From Carposina sasakii (Eukaryota; Arthropoda; Insecta; Lepidoptera; Carposinidae): 64,000 nt of DNA. Where the stretch lies: contig CP053175.1 of NCBI GenBank assembly GCA_014607495.2, positions 8,506,770 to 8,570,769 on the forward strand, given 5' to 3'. The position numbers were made by a program, and so were the translations under genes. Positions within the stretch are counted from its first letter, which is position 1; each line of letters begins with the position of its first letter. The notes beneath the pieces are model-generated. The model saw only the letters and a program-made list of their open reading frames with translations, did no database searches and was not told where the DNA came from. Of this stretch, positions 20,645 to 30,621 are shown piece after piece.

Positions 20645-21490
20645 CTGTTAAAAGTGCTTCGGACCAAAGTAGGTCGAAAGCCTTGTCGATCAAATGTCCG
20701 GTCTCGGCTAAACTTTCTTTGGGCAAAAGTAATATCGGTCCAAAATTATGTCGGCGACATGTCCGTCGGGCAACTGTTTGTCGCACTTCCGTTATAATTT
20801 TTATTTTTAAAATGTTAAAAAGAACATTCAATGAAATATAAAAAGTATTTTTATTTATTTAAAACTTCTTTTTTTAGGTGTGATTTTGGAATATTGTAAT
20901 TCTTTTCTTTCTTTCCTCTTTTATTAACTTGATAATAAAAAAAGTTCTTTTAACATTCTATATTCCTTTTCTTTCCGGTGTTTTAGGATTTTTGAGTATA
21001 TCATCCAAATGAATTCACTTTAACTGGCGTGGTCAATTCAAAATTTCTCTCAACAGACACAACTTCTATTTTATCATAATCATTCGGATGTATGTCTGCA
21101 ATATTTGTAATTCTTTCTTTCGTACTGTTTTCACGTGTTCTTATGTTAGTGGAGTCATTTTGTCTTTGTACGTTTCTATTTGAGCATGGTGAATTACTTG
21201 TATGGAATAGATATTTTGAGAATCATATTGGGATTCTTTATTACTTTCTTGGAATTTTAATTCAGTATCTTTATTATTCAGAGTTTTTATTGTTGCAATA
21301 CTGTCTTCTGTAGGAGGAAATGAAACTTCTTATATCAATACTTCATGTGATATAAAAATCTAAAGTGTCAGGCTCTTCATAAATAGCTACATTCATACTT
21401 TCAATGTCCATATCTTCTATCTCATGAACACTTCTTTCTTGGTTTTTTTCAGACGATTTCTTAGCAGCGTAGCATTCATCATTGGATTTT
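20645..21490. other. Non-coding, AT-rich, nothing recognised
   Basis: Contains pyrimidine-rich runs and scattered short frames without similarity I can name. A GC-richer block at 20650-20790 has repeated GGTC words. Confidence 0.35.
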
Positions 21491-21494
21491 TGAT

Positions 21495-21550
21495 GTATTT
21501 CGACAATTTGCGAGTGGCCGTGAGTTCAAATCTCACTCGGGTGAAGAATT
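21495..21550 (+). mobile_element. tRNA-like SINE fragment
   Basis: GAGTTCAAATCTCACTCGG resembles the T-arm and B box of the tRNA-derived SINE at 22214-22305. No A box is recognisable, so it is a truncated relic. Confidence 0.4.
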
Positions 21551-21779
21551 TTTTCATTTTCTTATTAATATTTATAATTCTTTCTTCTTAATATATAATA
21601 TTCATATTATTTTTACTAATATTCTGTGTCATTGAATCTTCTACATTTTCAAGTGTAATTTCTGTTTCAACACTTTCTTTTTCAGTAGCACTGAAAAAAT
21701 GCTACAACTGTTTTAAAATCAAATGAGTATCTGTCAATTCCTTTTCACTTTCCATCATTTCTATCACTGTTTTGCCTAC

Positions 21780-22219
21780 AATGCTTATAAAATACTGTTT
21801 TGTCACACACTATCAAATCGAATATCATCAGAAGGGCTTAACCGCTTTGGCCTTGATATTTTTTATGTAATTTTTCAGGGGTTGCATAGTTTCAGGAGGT
21901 ACAGCTGATCTCTTGCACTTCAGAAGCTCTTCACTGATTAGAAACCGGAACTTTTTCAGCATCTTCGATTTCAATCCTTGTTGTCTCTCTTATATATGAG
22001 CCACGCATTATTCACGCAAATGTCGAGCATCTGGGAAAATATCGATAAATACCATTTACGTGTCTTCATCTCTGTCCTGTATAGTGCCACCAACATATCC
22101 GCCAGGTCTATTCCACCCATGTGGGCATTATAATGTTTATATATATAGTGTATAGCTATCGGGATGAAAAATAACGTTGCCGATATGTAATTTAGAAAAG
22201 AGATGTTAAAATTCGTCAT
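21780..22219 (-). pseudogene. piggyBac transposase C-terminal fragment 1
   Basis: The minus-strand frame 21971-22219 includes HYNAHMGGIDLADMLVALYR and then KWYLSIFSQMLDICVNNAW. This is the part of a piggyBac/PGBD transposase that contains the last catalytic aspartate and the helix after it. Weak continuation in shifted frames reaches about 21780 (DDIRFDSV). It belongs to a different family from the intact element at 1.3-3.9 kb. Confidence 0.7.
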
Positions 22220-22305
22220 CCGAGTAATTGACCCGGTAGCTCAGTGATTAGAGCGGCTGGCACGGTTTGCAGTGGTCGTGGGTTCGATTCCCACTCGGAT
22301 GAACA
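22214..22305 (+). mobile_element. tRNA-derived SINE head
   Basis: Has an A box (TAGCTCAGTGATTAGAG) and a perfect B box (GGTTCGATTCCC). ATCCGAGT and ACTCGGAT at the two sides are complementary. An extra unpaired segment after the 5-prime arm and the absence of a regular cloverleaf argue against a functional tRNA. It interrupts or borders the piggyBac fragments. Confidence 0.6.
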
Positions 22306-22514
22306 CTATTCATTATTCAACATTTGCAATATTTTTTTCATAGATATTATCAACAAAATTAACATTTATCACGATAGGAACATTATTAGGAACATTTTTT
22401 CAGTCTGAATCATATTTCTCTCTTTGGACGTAATCATGATCACATGTTTCAATTATAGTAACCTATTATTGTAAGTGTACGTATTTGACAATGAAAAAGA
22501 AGAGGGGGCGGTCT

Positions 22515-22888
22515 TTATTTAACATTATGAAATACGTAAAAGCAGTGGTTATCTTTGGTATTGCAAAGATAAACATTGCACTTTGTGCATCTAACTTTTG
22601 ACCGGCTGCTGCAACTCTTCAGTCTACAATATCGTGGCGCTTTTATTGTGTCACATATTGGCCAGTGATTATATCCATCGAGTCTTTTATCCATTGTTGG
22701 AATTGTAGCTGGCTTGTAGTGAGACGTTTCAGGCATCTCAGACAAATCGTCTCTAGGATCACGTTGCCTCTTTCTTGTCGGCCCCCCGAGCAAAAAATCG
22801 GAAACAGTCAGCTTGAAATCTAAAAAGTCTATAGGTTTCTGTCTATTCGACAGTGATGCTTCACGATATTCATTCCATGCGTTAACGA
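22515..22888 (-). pseudogene. piggyBac transposase C-terminal fragment 2
   Basis: The frame begins about 22888 (LVNAWNEYREASL) and continues through FLLGGPTRKRQRDP to a cysteine-rich end (CRLKSCSSRSKVRCTKC, then LC and CF) with a stop at 22515. It is a PGBD3/PGBD4-like C-terminus. Protein order against fragment 1 is reversed along the DNA, so the two come from different copies or a rearranged one. Confidence 0.7.
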
Positions 22889-22935
22889 GTCAATTAAGTT
22901 AAGTTAAGGAGTTAACGATATCAAAGATATGCATG

Positions 22936-23072
22936 TGTTGAGATTAAAATAACTGCTGCATTTAATATCGAGACATTTTATTTAGACCATTTTTCTCACA
23001 ATCAAATATAACAAAAAAGTTGCCGTAGTAACCATAGTGTTGTACTACGTAAGTAGTGATGTGCGCTCAACA
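22936..23072 (-). repeat. Copia 3-prime LTR (137 bp)
   Basis: Minus-strand TGTTGAGCGC to TCTCAACA, preceded by the polypurine tract TTTGAGGAGGAG at 23073 and beyond. It has TG...CA ends with a short inverted repeat (TGTTGAG and CTCAACA). The matching 5-prime LTR is absent because the element is truncated at 29.6 kb. Confidence 0.75.
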
Positions 23073-23085
23073 CTCCTCCTCAAAT

Positions 23086-23520
23086 TAAATTATACATTTA
23101 CTTATTTAATTTGCTATCAAAGCGCACTTGACTCACTTGAAAATGAACAATAAATAAAACTTTAAACATTAGCACTAACTACATAGCCCAGCAAAAATAA
23201 ATTTCGAACTCAAATCAAAAATTGACAGCTTTGCTTTAAGCTTTCTGAATAATTATATAAACAACATTTATTTATTTATTTATATTTTAGGAAGACATAC
23301 AGACTACTTAAGTACAATAAAATGCAACAATAGACAATACAATGCCATTAAGCTGTCTCTACCAATAGACGAGATATATTAAAAAAATAAAAGAGAAAAT
23401 TAAAAAACATAAAAGGTATTAACTCGCTTCAATAAATTATCTTATTTCCTCTCCTCCTAAATGATAACATGTTAATTAATATAGTAACATTTATCATTTG
23501 TCATACATAACTTAATAAAT
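23086..23520. other. Copia 3-prime non-coding region with a LINE-type tail
   Basis: Between the pol stop and the polypurine tract. From about 23264 it contains a TTTA repeat followed by words resembling other LINE tails here (TTTTAGGAAGACATACAG, compare 10650). Probably a small LINE 3-prime insertion. Confidence 0.4.
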
Positions 23521-23523
23521 TAT

Positions 23524-24289
23524 CTAACACATAAATTTATTTATAAACCCATAAAACTTTTCTTTACCTAAACTTTTAGTCATCACATCAGCTAAATTTT
23601 CTTCAGACGTAATATACTCTATACTTATAATATTATTAGCAACTAAATCTTTTATGAAATGAACTCTTATATCTATATGCTTTGTGCGTTTCGAGTTTTC
23701 ATAATTTTTGGCCATGGATATAGCTCCTAGATTATCTACATATAATACAGCATTGTCATTGTAACCTAAATGTTTACTGATACCCTTTAAATTTACTAGT
23801 TCTTGAGCCACAGTTGCAGCTGCTATATACTCTGATTCTGCAGATGACAATGCAACACATTGCTGCTTCTTAGAAAACCATGCTATATGGTTTTCTCCCT
23901 GTAAAATTATTCCGCCGCTAACACTCTTTCTATCGTTTTTATCTCCTGCCTAATCTGCATCAGAAAATCCATATAATTTTGAATTACTCGTCTTCGTAAA
24001 TATTAATCCTTTATCTTTTGTCTCTTTTAAATAACGTATAACTCTTTTCCCTGCTTTCCATAACTCTTCGTTCAGCTTATCTAAAAATCTACTTTAATAT
24101 GATACTACAAATGTTAAATCTGGCCTCGTTGTTACTGTTAAATACATAAGACTTCCTATTAGTTCTCTATATGGTACATCTAGTACCATCTTTATCCTCT
24201 TCATTCATTTGTAACAATATTGTAATTTCTTTCCATAGGTGTTTTCATTCCTTTACAATCACTCATTTTAACCTTGTCTAATATCTTTT
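23524..24289 (-). pseudogene. Copia pol, C-terminal part (RT end and RNase H)
   Basis: The frame 23524-23850 encodes the RNase H end of a copia polyprotein (SSAESEYIAAATVAQELV, YVDNLGAISMAKN, then RTKHIDIRVHFIKD and ADVMTKSL). Between 23850 and 24289 the connection region can be followed in pieces (PTMSYLG-like elements, SDADWAGD-like residues, GENHIAWFSKKQ) with frameshifts and a stop in the SDA motif. The gypsy-type element interrupts it at 24290-24293. On the far side the frame resumes at 26515, reading KMVEKILDKVKM across the join. Confidence 0.8.
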
Positions 24290-24293
24290 CTAC

Positions 24294-24568
24294 TGTAGGC
24301 GTGTTGGGAATAATGTACAAGCTTGATGGTCGGATGATATATTTACAGGAGAAATATTTACAATGAATATAAAACACAACCTACACTATGAAACAAGAAA
24401 TATGGCGGATGGCCAAAGGCGAGCGGACGTGCGTTCGCTGTGAGAGCCTGCGATCGAATGCGTCAGTAGGGCGCCGGCGCGTGGCTCGCTCTTCGGCGAG
24501 ACTATAGTAACGCGCGCGGCTTTTCTCACTATGTACAATATATTTAGCGGTTCGGGTTGTCCGCCACA
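24294..24568 (-). repeat. 3-prime LTR of the gypsy-type element (275 bp)
   Basis: Minus-strand ends TGTGGCGG and CGCCTACA. The part shared with the other LTR (24371-24568 against 26312-26510) differs by about one small indel near 24550. The purine tract lies directly inside it. Confidence 0.85.
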
Positions 24569-24595
24569 ATACTCCCCCGCCGAGACCGTTGCTTG

Positions 24596-25894
24596 CTACG
24601 GTCGATAGTGATCAGGGAAGCGCACTATTCTACCATGTCGTGTTCTTTGCGTTTGATCTGGACGCACGACTGGAGCTGGGGAAGTTGAAGTTGCGTCGCG
24701 TATCATGTGTGCGGGTTTGATGCGGTCGATGGTAACTGTTTTTCCGGTGCGAGTGGTTTGGTTGAATGTGCTTTCTGTATTGATTGGGGTCACATGTCTG
24801 AAAGTCACATATGACAGTTTGTTATTTGCAGAGGTCATTGATGCAGTGTCAGATATGGGTAAGTATGACCACATCCAACGGTCTATGTCGTTATGTGTGA
24901 GGTAAAGGGCGGTTGATGTAGTCAAAGCGGATGCCTGTTGAACCACCATTGACTGTAGGCCAGCTGTATTATTAAGTCTAAAATGATAATCGTTCTTTTC
25001 GATTAGTCCAAGAGCAGACATCAGCCTGTAGACTGATGTTGCTGTGTGACACTTATACTGTGGGTTTGGGACGGCCAGCACGTTCGAGGTCCAGTGTGTC
25101 TTGTACCCAACAATAGCGTTGTCTCTGATTACTGCTTCGTGGGTAATATCTGCAGTACTGTGTGAATACTGTAGCATTGGGGAGACCGATGCCCAGTTGT
25201 AACCGTTCACGAGAGCAGTGAATCGTTCAGATCTACTGGCCAAAGCACCAGCAGTTATGTCAGAACATGAGTGTTTGGGGCTGTCTGAATGATAATCGTA
25301 GGCCCCGATAGTGCACGCACCGGACAGAGCATCCATGTACCTATGTGATGGGGAATCAGAAACCTCCAAAACTGGGGATTCGGGAAGAGAAGAGGACAGT
25401 TCGGCAGCAAGAGAAAAAGCTAACTGGAAAGCCATATCGCAGCAGAGATTCTCCTCTATATATTCTATTGCTCTACACATCATTGTAGCTGAAGTTGTAA
25501 ATGTATGAAGCAAATCATGCATTGTTGAAGTGAGGTCAACCTGGTAAGATGCAGCGTCAAATCCCTGCACATATGGGGAGCCCGGATAGATGTTTAGCCC
25601 TTCGGGACGAATTGAAGGACAATGAAAATGAGAGTTCCTGGAAGTTATGTTCTCATCCAAGAAAACGAGCATGAGACCATGAGGTCCAGGGATGGATATA
25701 TTATGTGAATTTGGAATGTGGGTGAAGTGTGTAGTGTTAAACCCTCCTTTTGCGTTACTGTGCTGAGTTTCGACGGTGTAAGACATTCTACCCGCCCATA
25801 CACTGGTGTCTAAAAAACAGAGCAAATATTCTAGAAACCACGGTTGATTGACCATTCCGGAAGGGACTGGTACAGCGACCCATGTTTGGTCCAT
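24596..25894 (-). CDS. Virus-capsid-like protein with a gypsy integrase tail
   Basis: A 432-residue open frame; the same frame is open without an ATG up to about 25990. The last 60 residues have the look of a gypsy Pol C-terminus (KTVTIDRIKPAHM, then RHGRIVRFPDHYRP). The preceding 350 residues are unlike any retroelement protein I know: rich in Ser, Thr, His and aromatic residues, with no zinc knuckle, no protease or nuclease motif and no membrane segment. They look like the coat protein of a non-enveloped RNA virus; a totivirus-like dsRNA virus is my best guess, unverified. The absence of a signal peptide or transmembrane helix argues against an envelope protein. It would be an old viral copy carried in a retrotransposon. 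Confidence 0.55.
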   Translation of the reverse strand: MDQTWVAVPVPSGMVNQPWFLEYLLCFLDTSVWAGRMSYTVETQHSNAKGGFNTTHFTHIPNSHNISIPGPHGLMLVFLDENITSRNSHFHCPSIRPEGLNIYPGSPYVQGFDAASYQVDLTSTMHDLLHTFTTSATMMCRAIEYIEENLCCDMAFQLAFSLAAELSSSLPESPVLEVSDSPSHRYMDALSGACTIGAYDYHSDSPKHSCSDITAGALASRSERFTALVNGYNWASVSPMLQYSHSTADITHEAVIRDNAIVGYKTHWTSNVLAVPNPQYKCHTATSVYRLMSALGLIEKNDYHFRLNNTAGLQSMVVQQASALTTSTALYLTHNDIDRWMWSYLPISDTASMTSANNKLSYVTFRHVTPINTESTFNQTTRTGKTVTIDRIKPAHMIRDATSTSPAPVVRPDQTQRTRHGRIVRFPDHYRP

Positions 25895-25989
25895 TGTCGT
25901 GGCAGGCCATAATGTAGCTAAGTTTGAGTCCCCTGACTCTATATGGTTACTAAAGGCAGGAAGGGTAACTGCGCTCGAACAAGTGTTGA

Positions 25990-26300
25990 GTCACGACATT
26001 TGTTTGTCTGTGAAGGACAGATATAGACTTAAGAATGGATTGGCCTATCTATCCACGGATGGTATACTGTACCAAACTATGCCAAAACACGCATCTTTCA
26101 GGTCAAGCGTATATTCTACCGTTGAGGTAACGCGTATCGCGGAATTAGTGGGCGTTGCCCCCGAAGCGGAGCCTGAAGACATTGTAGAATTATTCGCAGA
26201 CGCTAAAACTTCTGACCCACCTGTGGAGCCTGCGGAAAGATCTAAGACGACAAAAATACCCGCGCGCGCCGTGGCTGTCTCGTTCGTTAGCTTTCAGGCT
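25990..26300 (+). other. Open plus-strand segment of unknown origin inside the gypsy-type element
   Basis: The plus-strand frame 25848-26384 is open for 178 codons, and over about 25990-26300 it has protein-like composition (RVTALEQVLSHDICLSVKD; IAELVGVAPEAEPEDIVELF). Minus-strand frames in the same stretch contain stops. The capsid-like frame on the minus strand opens just where this segment ends. It may be another part of the same virus-like insert in inverted orientation, or an unrelated capture. I do not recognise the protein. Confidence 0.35.
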
Positions 26301-26311
26301 TCCGGACCAAC

Positions 26312-26510
26312 AAAACACAACCTACACTATGAAACAAGAAATATGGCGGATGGCCAAAGGCGAGCGGACGTGCGTTCGCTGTGAGAGCCTGCGATCGAAT
26401 GCGTCAGTAGGGCGCCGGCGCGTGGCTCGCTCTTCGGCGAGACTATAGTAACGCGCGCGGCTTTTCTCACTATGTACAATATATTTAGCGGTGTCGGGTT
26501 GTCCGCCACA
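26312..26510 (-). repeat. 5-prime LTR of the gypsy-type element, truncated
   Basis: Starts TGTGGCGGAC like the 3-prime LTR but lacks about 77 bp at its inner end. It passes directly into TTGGTCCGGAAGC, which resembles sequence that normally follows a gypsy LTR. Confidence 0.75.
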
Positions 26511-26514
26511 CTAC

Positions 26515-28620
26515 CATTTTAGATTGTTTCACTATTATCGTATTTTCAGTTCTCTTTATATCCATTCCTAAAAATTTCTTCATATATCCTAATTCTTTTG
26601 CATTAAACTTCTTTTTCAGTTCTGTTCTTATATCATCATAATTTCCAATAATATATCATCAACATAAATTAACATCCAACAATCAGTTTTATAATACAAG
26701 CAATAGTCGTAATCTGAACGTTTAAATTCAATATCTTTCGCAAATTCATCTATTGTTTCATTCCAACATTTTGGAGATTCAATCCATAATCCATACAGTG
26801 CTCTTTTAAGTTTTAAAACCATATTTTCATTCTTCATTTCCAGTCCTTTTGGTACTTTAATATACACGTTCGATTTTAGCTTGCCATTTAAAAATGCAGT
26901 TGGTATATCTAATTGTAAAATTTCTAAATCTTCTTTTACTGCTTTGGGTAAAATCATCCTGATTGTAGATTGCCTCGCAACAGATGCGTATATATTATCA
27001 AAAATATCTTCCTTTTTCTGTTGGAACCCTCTTACTACTAATCTTGCCTTTTTGGTGCCATCTTCTTTTTCTTTAAATATTCACTTTGTTTCGATTGGTT
27101 TAGTATCTTTCGGTATATTTGCTTCTTCCCAAGTTTCTAACTGTTTTAGTGCATATAATTCTTTATTTATTGCTTCCTCCCATTCTGGTATTTTTATCGC
27201 TTCTTCAAACGTTTTTGGCGCTGCACCGCATAAACATATCACCCTATTCGTTTCGTAGTCCTCTAACGATTTTGGAGGTCTCACTATTCCCGATCTAGTC
27301 GTTATTGTTTCTTCTTTACTTGTGCTCTCTACTTCTTCTTTTAATTCTCGTGCCTCCTCCTCTATTAAATATTTTATATTCTCATTTACTCTATTTTCAC
27401 TGTATTGTATATTACTTTCATCAAATATTACATCTCTGGAAACAATTATTTTATCTTCCTCTAGATCCCATAATCTGTATCCTACAGAATTATATCCGAC
27501 CATTCTCATTTCTTTAGCTCTATTTTCTAATTTACTTGGTTTTGGTATTGTTGTGACCCATGCTTTAGAACCAAATATTCTTAATCGTTCCAAGTCTCTA
27601 TGTCCGTAAAACAATTCACTTGGCGTCTGGAATTGTATAGCCCATGATGGACATCTATTTAACTGGTAAGCTGCGCATTGCACTGCTTCACACCACAGAT
27701 GTTTTGGTAACTTTGTTTCTGCGAATAATGTTCTAGCTCTGTCGTATAAGGTCCTGTTCATCCGCTCAGCTATTCCATTTAACTGTGGTCTGTAGGGTAG
27801 GGTATACTCTATTTTAATCCCTTTGTTATTACAAAAATTTCGTAGTCTGTTCGCGGTATACTCTCCACCATTGTCGCATCTAATTATTTTAACTCTGTTA
27901 CCTATCTGTTTCCAATTTTAAAATATAGTTCATTAACTTTTCCGTTGCTTACTTACTTACATATCAACGGATAAACAACACAAAAATGTGAAAAATCGTC
28001 AATAATAGTCATAAAATACTTCTCACCATTCGGCCCTGGTTGTCTAATTGGACCTGCGATGTCTGTATGCAGCATCTCGGCAATCATTATTGTCCTCGGC
28101 TTTGGTATCGGATTGAATGGTTTTCTTGTGGCTTTGTCTTCCATACACGCGCTGCAAATTTTGTCACAAATTGGTAACCTACTTCTAGCTAAACCTTTTC
28201 TATTCAAATGTCCTAACCGTTTATGCCATAAATCTTCAATATTTTTTAATTTTGTACTTTCATTGCATACACTCCTGCTTAATTCAGCCTTTATTTTATA
28301 CAATGCTTTGTATCCTGCTTCGACAATCTTTTTAACTGACAGTAAATTGTAAGTAAAATTTTTGACAATTAAAGTATCTATGGTAATATTTATGTTTTGA
28401 TATTTTACTCTTAAGTTTACCTCTTTTGTTAGTTGTAATACATTGTCCATTTGCTACATATATTTTTACACAATTATCTAAGTATCTAATGTCAGTCATG
28501 TACTCTTCATACTCCTCATTAATTAAATGGTCTGTACACCCAGAATCAACTATTAGCTCTATTCTTCCGCCTTCGCACACATTTGCGTCTATGTCGCTTA
28601 CAATAAATCCCATAGATTGT
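26515..28620 (-). pseudogene. Copia pol: protease, integrase and reverse transcriptase
   Basis: In minus-strand order: protease (28332-28613, active site VDSGCTDHLIN); GAG-pre-integrase and zinc-binding region (27953-28450, HKRLGHLN and CSACM) followed by the first integrase aspartate (LHTDIAGPI); integrase C-part (27081-27761, LPKHLWCEAVQCAAYQLN and FGSKAWV); linker; reverse transcriptase (26628-26957, LQLDIPTAFLNG, then LIYVDDILL with the YVDD site). Frameshifts separate the blocks near 27800-27950, 27070, 26630 and 28350-28450. The gene is non-functional. Confidence 0.88.
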
Positions 28621-28624
28621 AGAT

Positions 28625-29204
28625 TGATGAATTACGTATCCTTGATAATCCAGATTGGTCTATCTTGCATACACCTCTACAAGAAGATGTAGAACACCTA
28701 ACATCAGCAGTATGAAATACTACTCGATTCTCATTATTTAGTTGTATTTGTAAATCACCTACTTTATTTTTTTATTGATATGTCTAAAGAAGATGCATCA
28801 ATAGAATAATATTCGTTTCTATATTCTAACATATGATTTTTGATAGGGTCATTAGGATAATCATAGCTTACTATATATATAGGCATACTTTTGATAATAC
28901 CTTTCATGATGTCATTTAAGTTTGAAAAAGGTTTGCTTTGTGTCATGACAATCTTATGAATTAATCCTTTATATTCTACGACTAAATCAAAATGCCAACT
29001 AGTTGTTTCTATTTCATAAACAATTCCGCAGGTTCTTAAGTTCGGGACAATTTCCCATCTATATGCTATACAAGCTACTCTATAATGGCAATAAGTTTCG
29101 CAACCTAATACGTCAGTTCCACATCCATAACCAGTCGGATTGTTTGTATCCTTTTTTAATCGAGAATCAATTGTGTTTATTGTACATGATCCAGTATCCA
29201 TTTC
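28625..29204 (-). pseudogene. Fragment resembling a phlebovirus-type Gc glycoprotein
   Basis: The frame 28764-29201 encodes 145 residues rich in cysteine in a pattern like class II fusion glycoproteins of phlebovirus type (YGCGTDVLGCETYCHYRVAC, then a W-containing strand and a beta-rich region). The same reading continues after a one-base shift in an A-run at about 28763 to a second cysteine cluster (RCSTSSCRGVCKID) near 28660. The piece lies between copia gag and copia protease, where no such domain belongs. It could derive from an RNA virus or from the env of a BEL/Pao element. It is short and broken and could not make a full glycoprotein. Confidence 0.5.
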
Positions 29205-29605
29205 TCCTGTTTCTGCTGTAGACGCTCTCCGATAATGGTTGGTGAAACCTCGGTTTTGACCATACGATTATCCTCGTCTTCCTCTAAAATTACTTCCTTG
29301 TGCAGCAGTACGCTCTCTTGGCATTCCTCTAACTCTAGATTCGTTTTGTGTATTGTCATATCTCTGTATTCTTCGTCCTGGTTTCTCGTTCTTTTCTCTG
29401 CACTCATACGATTTATGACCTGGTTTCCCGCAGGAATAACAATTAAATACATTTTCCTCTTGTTCTTTGCTATAATTTTCATTTTTCATCTTCGTTTCCG
29501 TATCTAAAAGTCTTGACTTTACAAATTCCAATGTTAACTTCTTATTTGTCGTCTCCATCGTCTCTATAGCTGTTGTTATTACATGGTCATAAGTCTTCGG
29601 CATAG
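29205..29605 (-). pseudogene. Copia gag fragment with CCHC zinc knuckle
   Basis: The frame 29268-29603 has the end of the copia gag helical domain (PKTYDHVITTAIETM) and a CCHC knuckle (CYSCGKPGHKSYEC) followed by an arginine/glycine-rich tail. The N-terminal two thirds are lost at about 29605, where a piggyBac fragment begins. Confidence 0.8.
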
Positions 29606-30520
29606 ATGACCTAGACCTAGTGTAGTATTAGGGAATGGCGTAGTGTTACCTTGGTATAATTCAAAATCTAGTATTAAGCCTTTTGACGAGGTAATCACAA
29701 AGTTTTTCAGGCCCACCGGTCTAGGTTTTCCAGGAACAAATTGCTTGACTGGGCATTTTCCGAGAAAAGGGACCATTTGCTCGTCAATTGAATATGTACT
29801 ATAAGTCCTGGGCAACCCCAAGCATCTGTTACGAACCGCATCAATCAATGGTTGAACAAGCCATAGCCGATTTTGAAATTTCTCTTGAGCTGGAACCGCT
29901 GCCTTGTCTACTATGTGTAAATTAGTCCTAATTAGAAAAAATCTGTCCCTCGTCAGTGCGTCTGTAATATACGGCAATCTAAATCGCTGCAGCCACGCCA
30001 TCTTGATCCTGGGATATTTCACACATCCAAGGATACCATTAACACCAAAGAACTTCTTTACATCAGCAGTAGTGATCGGATATTTCAGTACGTCATTCTT
30101 AGTTGTTTGGTAGTATATATTTGTGTACAGTGCGAGTTTCTCAAATACTTCTTCAGTAAAATACTTCTCAAAATATTCAGCCGGCGAAAGTACCTAAAGA
30201 AATAAAACATGTATTGAAAAAAGTAATAAGGTGTTACGTAAAACCGTGATTATTAAACATAATGCATACCTCTTCCACAGTTGAAGTAACTGAAGACATA
30301 GGTTTACCACGAAACGTACGCCTGTTCCAGGTATTTCTAGCAGCAGGTGCTGTCACAACAGGAATCCTATCATCTTCCTCCTGGTCTTCGTTAGACGGGT
30401 TGTCAGGTTCTTCCCCGGGGGCACCCAATTTTCGTCTTCATCGGAGTCGCCACCAAAGTCCGAGTTATTTAATGCGTCCAAAATAGCATTATCATCAAGT
30501 AATAAATTTCTGCTGCTCAT
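29606..30520 (-). pseudogene. piggyBac (PGBD-like) N-terminal half, two exons
   Basis: Exon 1 starts at ATG 30520 (acidic MSSRNLLLDDNAILDALNNS) and ends about 30270; a small intron covers about 30195-30270. Exon 2 runs to 29606 and has the helical region and the first catalytic aspartate (YSIDEQMVPFLGK, then GLKNFVITSSKG). A one-base shift in a C/G run near 30420 breaks exon 1. The second half of the transposase is missing at the copia junction. It is related to the fragments at 21.8-22.9 kb and 32.3-32.9 kb. Confidence 0.75.
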
Positions 30521-30621
30521 AGTGACTGTTTAATATCGAAACAATACCTGAAACAAAGTACATAACCGTTATTTATTTGTTTAAAAATACTTACAAATTT
30601 TAGAGTTCAGACCGAACACTC

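Larger units (their letters stand above)
24294..26510 (-). mobile_element. Gypsy-type LTR element carrying virus-like coding sequence
   Basis: A 2.2-kb element with a 4-bp duplication CTAC (24290-24293 and 26511-26514). In minus-strand order: a truncated 5-prime LTR, a segment coding on the opposite strand, a capsid-like ORF ending in a gypsy integrase tail, a purine-rich tract (GGCGGGGGAGTAT), and a complete 3-prime LTR. It contains no protease, reverse transcriptase or integrase core, so it depended on another element for movement. Copia frame is restored when it is removed with one copy of GTAG. Confidence 0.85.

Noticed and set aside
22214..22305. Functional tRNA gene
   Set aside because: A and B boxes are good, but the stem layout has an extra 5-prime segment and no regular cloverleaf, and it lies among transposon fragments; treated as a SINE head.
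24705..24905. Plus-strand frames opposite the capsid-like gene
   Set aside because: Shadow of the minus-strand ORF, which has the retroelement context and the longer frame.
26327..26509. 60-residue minus-strand frame
   Set aside because: It lies wholly within the LTR of the gypsy-type element.
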